DNA of 37,884 nt, from the NCBI GenBank assembly GCA_024762975.1, contig JANTGJ010000019.1, forward strand, positions 1 through 37,884, given 5' to 3'. Shown piece after piece: positions 8,898-17,685 of this stretch. The DNA is from Candidatus Krumholzibacteriia bacterium. GTDB lineage: Bacteria; Krumholzibacteriota; Krumholzibacteriia; LZORAL124-64-63. Under the pieces are notes generated by a model. The model saw nothing but the letters and a program-made list of their open reading frames with translations, had not been told where the DNA came from and did no database searches. Position numbers and translations under genes: made by a program. Each line of letters starts with the position of its first letter. Position 1 is the stretch's first letter.

Positions 8898-11897
8898 ATG
8901 ACTGAAAGTAGCGAAAATTTCGTGCCGGTCGACGGCGATGGACGCTTCAGCGGCTTCGGCCACCTGATGCCCCACCGTGTCCAGGAGATCCTCCTGGTCG
9001 CAAGCATGTATGATGCCTTCACTCTGGAGGAGGGCGGTCGCCTGACCGAGCTCCTGCTGAACGAGTACCGGGACCTGAATCTCAGTTTTCCACCGCATGT
9101 GACTCGCGCCTCGACGGGCGAAGAAGCCCTTCAGTTGATGGATCTGCGACGCTTCGACCTGGTCATCACGATGACCCGCCTGGGTGACATGCTGGCGACC
9201 GAGCTGGCGACACAGATCAAGCAAGGCTCCCCGGATCTGCAGGTGTTCAATCTCTCGTTCAACCCGCGCGAATTGGCCCATATCCGTTCGATGGACACGG
9301 ACTGTTGTATCGATCGCTACTTCCTGTGGACCGGCGACAATCGGCTGCTGCTGGCGATCATCAAGCATGCCGAGGACGTTCTGAACGTTGCGCACGATAC
9401 CCGATATGGCGATGTGCGCTGTATCCTGCTGATCGAGGATTCGATCCGGTTCTATTCCTCGTACCTGCCGATGCTCTACACCGAAGTGCTCGAGCAGACG
9501 CAATCGCTGATGGTCGAGGGGATCAATCTCAGCCACCGACTCCTGCGTTTGCGCGCGCGGCCGAAAATCCTGCTGGCCACGACGTTCGAAGAAGCGTGGG
9601 AACTGTACCGTTTGTACCAGGACTCGCTGCTGGGGGTGATCAGTGACGGCAAGTTTCCCTGGAAGGGCGTCGAGCGACGGGACGCGGGTGTCGAGTTTAT
9701 TCGCCGCGTCAAATACGTCGATCCCCATACACCGACGGTACTGCAGTCCACGAACCGGGATCTCGCCGGGACGGCGCATGCGATCGGCGCCGGCTTCATT
9801 CACAAGCATTCCCGCAAGCTGTTGCGCGAACTGCGCCTCTTCATGCTCGAAAATTTCGGATTTGGAGACTTCGTTTTTCGCAATGCCGCAGGCGAGGAAC
9901 TCGGACGGGCACCTGACCTGAAGTCACTGGTGAAGTTGCTGCGTTCGGTGCCGGTGGAGTCGATCAGCCATCACGCCAGTCACGATCATTTTTCGAATTG
10001 GCTGCGCGCCCGCACGGAATTCGAATTGGCATCGCGATTGCGGCCGCGCAAGGTAACCGAGTTCAGCGATCTGGAAGAGTTGCGCGAATACCTGGTGATG
10101 GCGATCAACCGTTTCCGGACCGAGAGCCAACTGGGCATCGTCGCCGATTTTTCACGGCAGCAGTTTGACAACAGCAGTGCCTTCGTGCGGATCGGGCAGG
10201 GCTCGCTGGGGGGCAAGGGCCGCGGTCTGGCCTTCATGAATTCGATCCTGCACCGCTACAGCGTGACGGATCGCTTTGCAGGCGTGGAGATCCGCGTTCC
10301 TCCGACCGCCGTCGTCGGGACGGATGTCTTCGATCGATTCGTCGGCCAGGGCGATCTGCGGGAGCAGGTACTGGGTGATATCGAGGACGAAAAGGTCACC
10401 GAACTGTTCCTGGAGGCGAAGCTGCCGCCGGAGTTCTACGACGACCTGCGCGCATTCCTGGACCTGGTTCGCTATCCATTGGCGGTGCGTTCCTCCAGTC
10501 TACTGGAAGACAGCCAATTCCAACCCTTCGCGGGGGTCTACTCCACCTACATGCTGCCCAATTCCCATCCGGACCTGGGGGTGCGCCTGGATCAGCTCTG
10601 CGATGCGATCAAGCTGGTCTACGCCTCGGCCTACAGCCGCGCGGCCAAGGGCTATATCGAGGCGACCAGCAACCGGATCGAAGAGGAGAAGATGGCGGTC
10701 GTCATTCAACAGATGGTCGGCCGACGCTACGAGGGTTTCGACTACCCGCACTTCTCGGGGGTAGCGCATTCCTCGAATTTCTATCCCGGGGAGGGCGGTA
10801 AGCCCGAGGATGGCGTTGCCGCGGTGGCGCTCGGTCTGGGCAGGACCATCGTCGAGGGCGGCAAAACGCTTCGGTTCAGCCCGGCTCAACCGGGGGTGCT
10901 TCGGCAATTCGGTACGGTCAAGGATTGGCTGAACAACAGCCAACGAATGTTCTGTGCGATGGATGTTCGCGATCCCGAGCGCTACCCGCGTGCGGATGAC
11001 GGTTTCAATCTTGCGCAATTGGAACTTGCCGATGCCGAGCGTCACGGGACACTCGAGGCGGTGGGGTCGGTGTATTCGCCGGAGAACGACGCGGTCTATG
11101 ACGGCATCCACCGAAAGGGTGTACGACTGGTATCCTTCGCGCACATCCTGAAGTCCGATCTTTTCCCGCTGGCACCGATTCTCGAATTGCTGCTCGAACT
11201 GGGGCGGCGCACGATGAGCGCCGAAGTGGAGATCGAATTCGCGGTGGTGCTGGGCGACGGTCGGCTGGTGCCCCATCAATTCGGTTTCCTGCAGATCCGC
11301 CCCCTTGCTGCGGGGTACGAAGCGCCGGACATTCCGCCGGAAGCGCTGCAGAGCGAAGCCTCGGTGATGTCCACCGGACTGGCCCTCGGCAATGGGGTCT
11401 ACGATGAGATTCGCGACATTTTATACGTGCCACGAGACCGGTTCGACCGTTCACGTACCCAGGATATCGCGGTGGAAATCGGGCGCTTGAACCACCGCTT
11501 CGTCCAGGAGGGGATTCCCTATCTGTTGGTGGGCCCGGGGCGCTGGGGATCGTCCGACAGATGGCTCGGTATTCCCGTGCGCTGGGACGAGATTTCGGGG
11601 GCCCGCGTCATCGTCGAGACGGATCTCGACGATTTCAAGGTCACACCCAGCCAAGGGTCGCACTTTTTCCAGAATCTGACGAGTTTCCAGATCGGCTATC
11701 TGACGATCAGCACCGGAACCGAGGGAAGTCGGATCGATTGGGAATGGCTGGACAGCCAGCCGGGCAGCGACGAAGGCGAGTTCCTGCGGCATCTGCACTT
11801 TGATGAGCCTTTGGAAGTGCTGATCGATGGGCGTACGCAGGCGGGAGTCGTACTGCGCCCTGGTGCGGATGCTTATCGGCCCAACCGGGGGATCTGA
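8898..11897 (+). CDS. Receiver-like/receiver/PEP-synthase nucleotide-binding-domain fusion protein
   Basis: This 999-residue protein combines signalling and phosphotransfer-type domains. Residues about 25-165 look like a response-regulator fold in which the phosphoacceptor position of FDLVITMTRLG is not Asp, so it is probably a pseudo-receiver. Residues about 175-320 form a second receiver with the acidic pair in LLIEDS (180-181), the acceptor Asp250 in GVISDGKFP and a conserved Lys303. The rest carries a PEP/pyruvate phosphate dikinase-type N-terminal (ATP-grasp) domain: SLGGKGRG at 436-443 and VRSSSLLEDSQFQPFAG at 530-546. I see no swivelling phosphohistidine domain and no PEP-binding barrel, so it cannot be a complete PEP synthase. 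No membrane segment is evident. The gene stands alone between two transcription units. Substrate and partner are unknown. Confidence 0.8.
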   Translation: MTESSENFVPVDGDGRFSGFGHLMPHRVQEILLVASMYDAFTLEEGGRLTELLLNEYRDLNLSFPPHVTRASTGEEALQLMDLRRFDLVITMTRLGDMLATELATQIKQGSPDLQVFNLSFNPRELAHIRSMDTDCCIDRYFLWTGDNRLLLAIIKHAEDVLNVAHDTRYGDVRCILLIEDSIRFYSSYLPMLYTEVLEQTQSLMVEGINLSHRLLRLRARPKILLATTFEEAWELYRLYQDSLLGVISDGKFPWKGVERRDAGVEFIRRVKYVDPHTPTVLQSTNRDLAGTAHAIGAGFIHKHSRKLLRELRLFMLENFGFGDFVFRNAAGEELGRAPDLKSLVKLLRSVPVESISHHASHDHFSNWLRARTEFELASRLRPRKVTEFSDLEELREYLVMAINRFRTESQLGIVADFSRQQFDNSSAFVRIGQGSLGGKGRGLAFMNSILHRYSVTDRFAGVEIRVPPTAVVGTDVFDRFVGQGDLREQVLGDIEDEKVTELFLEAKLPPEFYDDLRAFLDLVRYPLAVRSSSLLEDSQFQPFAGVYSTYMLPNSHPDLGVRLDQLCDAIKLVYASAYSRAAKGYIEATSNRIEEEKMAVVIQQMVGRRYEGFDYPHFSGVAHSSNFYPGEGGKPEDGVAAVALGLGRTIVEGGKTLRFSPAQPGVLRQFGTVKDWLNNSQRMFCAMDVRDPERYPRADDGFNLAQLELADAERHGTLEAVGSVYSPENDAVYDGIHRKGVRLVSFAHILKSDLFPLAPILELLLELGRRTMSAEVEIEFAVVLGDGRLVPHQFGFLQIRPLAAGYEAPDIPPEALQSEASVMSTGLALGNGVYDEIRDILYVPRDRFDRSRTQDIAVEIGRLNHRFVQEGIPYLLVGPGRWGSSDRWLGIPVRWDEISGARVIVETDLDDFKVTPSQGSHFFQNLTSFQIGYLTISTGTEGSRIDWEWLDSQPGSDEGEFLRHLHFDEPLEVLIDGRTQAGVVLRPGADAYRPNRGI

Positions 11898-12018
11898 CGG
11901 CCCCGGACTCCGAATACCCCCGTTCACCTCTCCGTTTCCTCTGCCAGCCGTCCGCTGCGTGCCTCTCGCTTGGGCCGGCTTGCCCTGCGTGTCTCACGTG
12001 ATATAGCGTAAAAAATAT

Positions 12019-12045
12019 TAAGGTGAACACGTAGGCAGACGATCA
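12019..12045 (+). promoter_or_regulatory. Possible sigma-28 (FliA-type) promoter of the chemoreceptor gene
   Basis: TAAG at 12019-12022, a spacer of exactly 15 bases and GACGATCA at 12038-12045 resemble the flagellar sigma consensus TAAA-N15-GCCGATAA (3 of 4 and 6 of 8 bases). It lies 60 bp before the start of a chemoreceptor, the kind of gene usually read from such promoters. The match could be chance. Confidence 0.35.
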
Positions 12046-12105
12046 CTAGTTGTCATATGAAAAGTACTCGTCCGTACATTCCGTGCATGACCGAGGAGTT
12101 TGACA

Positions 12106-14448
12106 ATGAAGATCGGGCGTAAACTCACGCTGTCACACATCTTGATGGCATTGGTGCCGGTGGCCCTGCTGGCGGGTGCTCTTCTGTATGAATTCCAGCA
12201 TTCCATGGCGGTGCTGAATCATGCAGCGACCGTGGACGGAATCGATGTTGCGGTCGAGCAGGCTTCGTCCGCACTGACGGATGCTTCCCTGGAGAAACTG
12301 GGCGTCGTCCACGATCGCAAGGTCCAGGCGCTGGAAGAGATCGTCGCCGGTATGCGCAAGGATGCGGAGTATCTCTCGCACTCGGCACGAACGGCCGAAA
12401 TCTTCGAAGGTCTGAAGTTTTATCACGATTTCGGGGGACTGACCGAACAGAACACGCTGGATGTCACCAGCGACAGCTACGCCTCCCTCGACAGCGATGC
12501 CCAAGCCTTTTTCGGCGACTTCATGAAGGGCAAGACCTATGGCGAGCTCTTTCTGGTGTGCGCAGCGCACGGCCATGTCCTGTATTCCTACCAGAAGAAC
12601 TCGGACCTGGGTCAGAACGTGGGCGAGGGCCCGCTACGGAACGAGGGGCTCGGAAGTATCTGGCGGGCAGTCAACGCGAATCAGGCGACGAGCATCGTCG
12701 ACTACTCTCCCTATACGCCCGCCGGGGGCGAGCAAACCGCCTTCCTGGGAACCCCCTGTGTGAATGAGGATGGGGACGTGTATGCACAGTTGATCCTGGA
12801 GGTTGCCAGCGACGAGATTGAGGATATCATCAACGACCGGATCGGCCTGGGTGAAACCGGCGACTCCTTCCTGGTCGGTGCGGATGCCGATGGAGGAACC
12901 TCCCTGCGTTCGAACTGGCGCTCCATGAACCAATCGATCGGTGATCCGAAACAAGGCGAGTTCGTCGCCCGGATCATGGACGGTGAATCCGGCAACGGCA
13001 GCAAGACGCGACCGGACGGCAACGGGATTCTGGTCTGCTACTCGCCCGTGAACCTGGCCGGTCTGCAATGGGGGCTGGTGACCACCCAGGATCAGCAGGA
13101 AGCGCTCGCGGCGGTGGACCGAATGGTGGACGTACAAGAACGGATCGGGGCAGAAATCGAAGAGACCCGCGCGTCCGCAATCCGAAACGTGCAGTGGATC
13201 AGCGGAATCATGTTGTTGTTCTTTGTCGCCCTGGCCGGCGGTCTGGCGTTCGCGATCTCGCGCAACATTACGCGTCCCCTGGTCGGTGCGGTACAGGTCG
13301 CCGACGCGGTCGCGATGGGAGATCTGACCCATCGCCTCGAGAGCAATGCGACCGACGAAGTGGGGGAACTGGCCCGGTCCCTGAACACGATGACCGAGGG
13401 ATTGCGTACCAAAGCGGACTTGGCTGCGGCGATCGCCGATGGCGATCTGACTTGCGAGATCGTTCCGACCAGTGAGCACGATGAATTCGGAAAGGCGCTG
13501 CAGCGCATGGTCGAACAGCTGGCCGAAGTCGTCGGAGGCATTCAGACTGCAGCCGAACAGGTCAGCTCGGGTTCGAAGGAAATCGCGGATTCCAGCTCCA
13601 GCCTCTCACAGGGCGCCACCGAGCAGGCCGCGGCACTCGAGGAAATTTCCGCCTCGATGACCGAGCTCAACGGCCAGGTCAAGACCAATGCCGAGAGCGC
13701 CGGCCAAGCCGATCAGCTTTCGAACGTTGCGCGTGAGACGGCGGTCACCGGCGTCGATCAGATGCGTACCATGACCGGCGCGATGAACGAGATCAGTTCT
13801 TCGAGTGAGGAAATCGCGAAGATCATCAAGGTCATTGACGACATCGCGTTCCAGACCAACCTCTTGGCCCTGAACGCGGCGGTGGAGGCCGCACGCGCCG
13901 GCAGTCACGGCAAGGGTTTCGCTGTCGTAGCCGAGGAAGTCCGCAACCTGGCCGGGCGCAGCGCCAAGGCCGCCCGCGAATCCTCCCAACTGATCGAGGG
14001 CTCGCTGGACAAGGTCAGGAACGGTACCGAGATCGCCAACACCACGGCCGCGTCCCTCGAATCGATTGTCAGCAGCGTGACGCAGGCTTCCGACCTGGTC
14101 GGTGAGATCGCTTCGGCGAGCAACGAACAAGCCCAGGGCATCACCGAAGTCAGCCAGGGGCTGAGCCAGATCGATTCGGTGACGCAGCAGAACACGGCCA
14201 ACAGTGAGGAAACGGCATCGGCGGCGCAGGAGTTGTCGAGCCAGGCCGCCACACTGCAGCACCTGCTGAGCAAGTTCACGCTGCGCGATACCGGCCCGGT
14301 CGCTTCGACCTGGGATGTCGAAGAACAGGTCTACGAACCCGCCGGACAGGGGGAGGAATCGTACGATCTTCCTTCTCCCGATGCTCCTGCCGAGGATTTT
14401 GCGGCGGACCGGGATGTGATCGAATTGACCTCCGGATGGGGGGACTGA
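12106..14448 (+). CDS. Methyl-accepting chemotaxis protein with a large periplasmic sensor domain
   Basis: This 780-residue transmembrane chemoreceptor should control a CheA/CheW complex. A first membrane helix lies at about residues 11-29 and a second at about 362-385. The long external part between them (about 34-355) has the size and style of a double Cache (dCACHE) sensor; its ligand cannot be read from the sequence. A HAMP segment follows (SRNITRPLVGAVQVADAVA). The cytoplasmic signalling coil has the hairpin-tip motif FQTNLLALNAAVEAARAG. The C-terminus is an acidic tail of about 50 residues with no NWETF-type CheR-docking peptide. The ATG at 12106 is preceded by GAGGAG; the in-frame TTG six bases earlier is less likely. 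No other chemotaxis genes are in the window. Confidence 0.93.
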   Translation: MKIGRKLTLSHILMALVPVALLAGALLYEFQHSMAVLNHAATVDGIDVAVEQASSALTDASLEKLGVVHDRKVQALEEIVAGMRKDAEYLSHSARTAEIFEGLKFYHDFGGLTEQNTLDVTSDSYASLDSDAQAFFGDFMKGKTYGELFLVCAAHGHVLYSYQKNSDLGQNVGEGPLRNEGLGSIWRAVNANQATSIVDYSPYTPAGGEQTAFLGTPCVNEDGDVYAQLILEVASDEIEDIINDRIGLGETGDSFLVGADADGGTSLRSNWRSMNQSIGDPKQGEFVARIMDGESGNGSKTRPDGNGILVCYSPVNLAGLQWGLVTTQDQQEALAAVDRMVDVQERIGAEIEETRASAIRNVQWISGIMLLFFVALAGGLAFAISRNITRPLVGAVQVADAVAMGDLTHRLESNATDEVGELARSLNTMTEGLRTKADLAAAIADGDLTCEIVPTSEHDEFGKALQRMVEQLAEVVGGIQTAAEQVSSGSKEIADSSSSLSQGATEQAAALEEISASMTELNGQVKTNAESAGQADQLSNVARETAVTGVDQMRTMTGAMNEISSSSEEIAKIIKVIDDIAFQTNLLALNAAVEAARAGSHGKGFAVVAEEVRNLAGRSAKAARESSQLIEGSLDKVRNGTEIANTTAASLESIVSSVTQASDLVGEIASASNEQAQGITEVSQGLSQIDSVTQQNTANSEETASAAQELSSQAATLQHLLSKFTLRDTGPVASTWDVEEQVYEPAGQGEESYDLPSPDAPAEDFAADRDVIELTSGWGD

Positions 14449-14465
14449 CCTGATCCCTTGCGTTT

Positions 14466-14502
14466 GCGGCTCCGCCGGTCATCGGCGGGGCCGTTTTTTT
14501 TT
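14466..14502 (+). terminator. Strong rho-independent terminator after the chemoreceptor gene
   Basis: An 11-bp stem (CGGCTCCGCCG with CGGCGGGGCCG, including one G-U pair) is followed directly by a run of nine T bases. It starts 18 nt after the chemoreceptor stop codon. Confidence 0.9.
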
Positions 14503-14653
14503 AACACCCCTTCGATTTCGAATAGAAAAATGGGCATCGGCGCCGAATTTCCTTGCGCGGCATGATTGGGAACTCCATTTTTTTCGCAAATGGGATCCGG
14601 CTTTTTCGCCGGCCGTTATGCGATGAGAGCGAAGCAAACCAAGGAGTGCCGAA

Positions 14654-16015
14654 ATGGCTCAGAACGTTGCTGCCTTCATGGAAAACGTGATCGCCAAGAA
14701 CCCGTCGGAAAAAGAGTTCCACCAGGCGGTCGAGGAAGTCGTCGAGTCCCTGTGGCCGGTCCTGGACAAGCGTCCTGAGTACCGTAAGCACAAGATCATG
14801 GAGCGGATCACCGAGCCCGAGCGCGTCCTCATGTTCCGCGTTCCCTGGGTCGATGACAAGGGCGAGGTTCAGGTCAACCGCGGTTTCCGCATCGAGATGA
14901 ACAGCGCGATCGGTCCCTACAAGGGCGGCCTGCGCTTCCACCCGAGCGTCAACCTGGGGATCCTGAAGTTCCTGGCTTTCGAGCAGGTCTTCAAGAACGC
15001 CCTGACCACCCTGCCCATGGGCGGCGGCAAGGGCGGCTCGGACTTCGACCCGAAGGGCAAGAGTGATATCGAGGTCATGCGCTTTACGCAGGCCTTCATG
15101 AGCGAGCTCTTCCGTCACATCGGTCCGAACACGGATGTCCCCGCCGGTGATATCGGCGTCGGCGGCCGCGAGATCGGGTTCCTGTTCGGCCAGTACAAGA
15201 AGCTGCGCAACGAGTTCACCGGCGTCCTGACGGGCAAGGGCCTGAACTGGGGCGGCAGCCTGATTCGTCCCGAGGCCACCGGTTACGGTTCGGTCTACTT
15301 CGCTGCCAACATGCTCGAGACCAAGGGTGATACCCTCGAGGGCAAGACCGCCCTGGTTTCCGGTTCCGGCAACGTTTGCCAGTACACGATCGAAAAGCTG
15401 CTGGATCTGGGCGCCAAGCCGATCACCTGCTCGGACAGCGGCGGCTACATCCTGGACGAGGAAGGCATCGATCGCGAGAAGCTGGCCTTCATCATGGAAC
15501 TGAAGAATGTCAAGCGCGGCCGGATCAGCGAGTACGCTGAGAAGTATCCCAACGCGGTCTACACTGCGGTCGACAAGGACCTGGACTACAACCCGCTGTG
15601 GAACCACAAGGCTGACTGTGCCTTCCCGAGCGCCACGCAGAACGAGATCAACGCCAAGGACGCCGGTCACCTGCTGGCCAACGGCGTGGGTGTGGTCTCC
15701 GAGGGCGCGAACATGCCGACCGTCCCCGAGGGCGTCAACCAGTTCGTCGACGCCGGCATCCTGTACGGACCTGGCAAGGCTGCGAACGCCGGTGGCGTTG
15801 CTGTTTCCGGTCTCGAGATGAGCCAGAACAGCCTGCGTTACAACTGGACCCGCGAGGAAGTGGACCAGAAGCTGCACCGCATCATGAAGGACATTCACGA
15901 TGCGTCGGCCGCCGCTGCCAACGAGTTCGGTACGCCGGGCAACTATGTCAATGGCGCCAACATCGCCGGCTTCATCAAGGTTGCCGACTCGATGATGGAC
16001 CAGGGCATCGTCTAA
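14654..16015 (+). CDS. gdhA: Hexameric glutamate dehydrogenase (probably NADP-linked)
   Basis: The enzyme interconverts 2-oxoglutarate plus ammonia and glutamate. The 453-residue length and opening match the small hexameric class typified by E. coli GdhA. Visible landmarks are GPYKGGLRFHP (substrate-binding Lys90), PMGGGKGG with the catalytic Lys126, DVPAGDIGVGGREIGFLFGQY, the nucleotide-binding GSGNVCQYTIEKL, and the closing GANIAGFIKVADSM. AAGGAG eight bases before the ATG at 14654 is a good ribosome site. Codon choice is strongly biased (CTG, AAG, AAC, ATC), which suggests high expression. It is a single-gene unit with its own terminator. Glutamate produced by lysine breakdown could be one of its substrates; this link is inference. 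Confidence 0.95.
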   Translation: MAQNVAAFMENVIAKNPSEKEFHQAVEEVVESLWPVLDKRPEYRKHKIMERITEPERVLMFRVPWVDDKGEVQVNRGFRIEMNSAIGPYKGGLRFHPSVNLGILKFLAFEQVFKNALTTLPMGGGKGGSDFDPKGKSDIEVMRFTQAFMSELFRHIGPNTDVPAGDIGVGGREIGFLFGQYKKLRNEFTGVLTGKGLNWGGSLIRPEATGYGSVYFAANMLETKGDTLEGKTALVSGSGNVCQYTIEKLLDLGAKPITCSDSGGYILDEEGIDREKLAFIMELKNVKRGRISEYAEKYPNAVYTAVDKDLDYNPLWNHKADCAFPSATQNEINAKDAGHLLANGVGVVSEGANMPTVPEGVNQFVDAGILYGPGKAANAGGVAVSGLEMSQNSLRYNWTREEVDQKLHRIMKDIHDASAAAANEFGTPGNYVNGANIAGFIKVADSMMDQGIV

Positions 16016-16053
16016 GCTCGACGATCGTTCGAACGCGAATTCGATTCGCACAG

Positions 16054-16082
16054 ACGGGACGGCCTTCGGGCCGTCCCGTTTC
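16054..16082 (+). terminator. Terminator after glutamate dehydrogenase
   Basis: An 11-bp perfect stem (ACGGGACGGCC / GGCCGTCCCGT) closes a TTCG tetraloop and runs into TTTCTT. It begins 39 nt after the gdhA stop codon. Confidence 0.88.
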
Positions 16083-16219
16083 TTGTCGCTCCGCGCCTCC
16101 GTTTTGAATCCGCACCCGCAAAACGAACTCAAGTAATGAAGTCCGTAGTCGATCTTTGAAGATGATATTCGGCTGGATTTCGAGATTCGGGGGACCCGGT
16201 GAGAACTGGAGAGGGAACG

Positions 16220-16609
16220 ATGGCTCTGGATAAGAATCTTACAAAGGCCTTCCTGGAGTACTTGACGGGCCAAGGGGTCCTGAGCGACCAGCAGGTGTTG
16301 TCCGCGCTCGACCGGCAAAGGGAACTAACATCGCCGATCGGTCGCATTGCGTTGCAGACTCGAACCCTGACCATGAAGCAGGTCAACGCGACGTTGAGCA
16401 GCCAACTGGGCAGCGAGTTGCGTTTTGGCGAGCAGGCCATCGCCTTGGGATTCATGGATCGGACGGATCTGGAATTTCTGCTGACCCAGCAGGATCAGAT
16501 GCGGCCGAAGATCGGCCAGGTGCTGATCGAGATGGGGATCGCGTCGGGAGAGGAGATCGACCGGCTTCGGGTTCAATTTGCCGAATCCACCGCTGCAATT
16601 CTGGTGTAG
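16220..16609 (+). CDS. Small MshEN/GspE-N-like protein of unknown function
   Basis: This 129-residue soluble protein has two copies of a helical pattern seen in the N-terminal domain of type II secretion and pilus ATPases (GspE/MshE). The second copy is clearest: KIGQVLIEMGIASGEEIDRL, which is the usual 'LGxxLxxxGxIxxxxLxxAL' form. The first runs through VLSDQQVLSALDRQ and SPIGRIALQTRTLTMKQV. Some MshEN domains bind cyclic di-GMP, but the RLGxx-type binding residues are not clear here. No ATPase domain follows. GGAGAGGGAACG directly before the ATG at 16220 supports this start over an in-frame GTG at 16199. It is flanked by terminators on both sides and is probably transcribed alone. Confidence 0.7.
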   Translation: MALDKNLTKAFLEYLTGQGVLSDQQVLSALDRQRELTSPIGRIALQTRTLTMKQVNATLSSQLGSELRFGEQAIALGFMDRTDLEFLLTQQDQMRPKIGQVLIEMGIASGEEIDRLRVQFAESTAAILV

Positions 16610-16634
16610 ATCTTCTATTCTCTGCAGATCCGTT

Positions 16635-16666
16635 GGAGGCGCCTTCTGCCCAGGGGGCGCCTCTTT
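16635..16666 (+). terminator. Terminator between the MshEN-like gene and the dehydrogenase
   Basis: GGAGGCGCC and GGCGCCTC form an 8-bp stem around a 12-base loop, followed by TTTC. It starts 26 nt after the stop codon of the MshEN-like gene and ends about 30 nt before the next start. Confidence 0.65.
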
Positions 16667-16697
16667 CACCGTTCCCCCGATCGTGAAAGGTCTCAGA

Positions 16698-17564
16698 ATG
16701 AAAATCGGATTCCTCGGCCAGGGCCTCATGGGGAGCGCGATGTGCGCCCGTCTGATCCGCGCCGGACACGACGTATACGTCTGGAACCGTACTGCTGAGC
16801 GATGTGCCGACGTCGTCGCACTCGGCGCACGGCAGCAGGAAACTCCGGCCGCGGTCGTCACCGAATCGGAAATCACCATCGCCATGGTTTCGGATCCCGC
16901 CGCTGCCCACGCGGTGGTATTCGACGCCTCGGGGGTTGCCTCGGCCATCGGCCCGAACCAGTCGTACGTGGACATGTCCACCGTCGATGCACAAACGGCT
17001 CGCGAAATCGACAGGGCGATTCGCGCGGCGGGCGGTCGCTACCTGGAGGCGCCGGTCTCGGGAACCAGGGGCCCCGCCATCGACGGTACCTTGATCATTC
17101 TGGCCGCGGGGGATGAGTCCCTGTACCAGGATGCCAGGCCGCTCTTCGAAATCATGGGCAAGCAGGATTTCTTCTACGGCGAAGTGGGTCAGGCCGCCCG
17201 GATGAAATTAATCGTGAACATGGTCATGGGCGGGATGATGACCGCCTTCTGTGAGGGCCTGGCCCTCGCCGAACGCAGCGGTCTGAGCCAGTCCGACCTG
17301 CGTGAGGTCCTGGCGATCGGTGCCCTGGCCAATCCCATGTTCAGTATCAAGGGTCCCCTGATCGAGGCGGGCCAATTTGCACCGGCCTTCCCCCTGAAGC
17401 ACATGCAAAAGGACCTTCGCCTGGCCACCCTGCTCGGTGACGAATTGGAACAACCCGTCCCGACGGCCGCCGCCGCCCATGAAGCATTTATCGTCGCCCG
17501 CGCCCTCGGCTTGGCTGATGCCGACTTTTGCGCCGTATTCCGAGCCATCGCCAAAGGTTCCTGA
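16698..17564 (+). CDS. Beta-hydroxyacid dehydrogenase family NAD(P)-dependent oxidoreductase
   Basis: The 288-residue protein fits the 3-hydroxyisobutyrate dehydrogenase/glyoxylate-succinic semialdehyde reductase (GLYR) family. The N-terminus is a Rossmann site, GFLGQGLMG, with the family pattern GxGxMG at residues 7-12. The substrate loop APVSGTRGP (Ser121-Gly122) and the catalytic Lys170 in ARMKLIVNMVMGG are present, and the C-terminal domain carries KHMQKDLRLA. The WNRT after the second strand (an Arg where NADP enzymes bind the 2'-phosphate) favours NADPH over NADH. Likely substrates are small aldehydes such as glyoxylate or succinic semialdehyde. The start at 16698 begins the Rossmann strand; the upstream in-frame codons overlap the preceding gene and hairpin. 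Confidence 0.9.
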   Translation: MKIGFLGQGLMGSAMCARLIRAGHDVYVWNRTAERCADVVALGARQQETPAAVVTESEITIAMVSDPAAAHAVVFDASGVASAIGPNQSYVDMSTVDAQTAREIDRAIRAAGGRYLEAPVSGTRGPAIDGTLIILAAGDESLYQDARPLFEIMGKQDFFYGEVGQAARMKLIVNMVMGGMMTAFCEGLALAERSGLSQSDLREVLAIGALANPMFSIKGPLIEAGQFAPAFPLKHMQKDLRLATLLGDELEQPVPTAAAAHEAFIVARALGLADADFCAVFRAIAKGS

Positions 17565-17650
17565 CCCCCGAGCGGCCCCGGCGCATTCCGCTGGGCAGGG
17601 CCCGGGGAAATCACGGGGCCTCGTGAAATATGGATCGTCTCTGAATATCA

Positions 17651-17659
17651 TGCTATATT
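17651..17659 (+). promoter_or_regulatory. Possible extended -10 promoter of tmRNA
   Basis: TGCTATATT combines the extended -10 dinucleotide TG with TATATT (17654-17659). A start near 17666 would give a 20-nt leader to be removed by RNase P. No good -35 box is visible 17 bases upstream, which is acceptable for extended -10 promoters. Confidence 0.4.
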
Positions 17660-17685
17660 GAGTGTAGGTTGATTTGAGACAACCC

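Noticed and set aside
14501-16318. 605-codon minus-strand frame across gdhA
   Set aside because: Antisense shadow of a highly biased gene; it also crosses two terminators.
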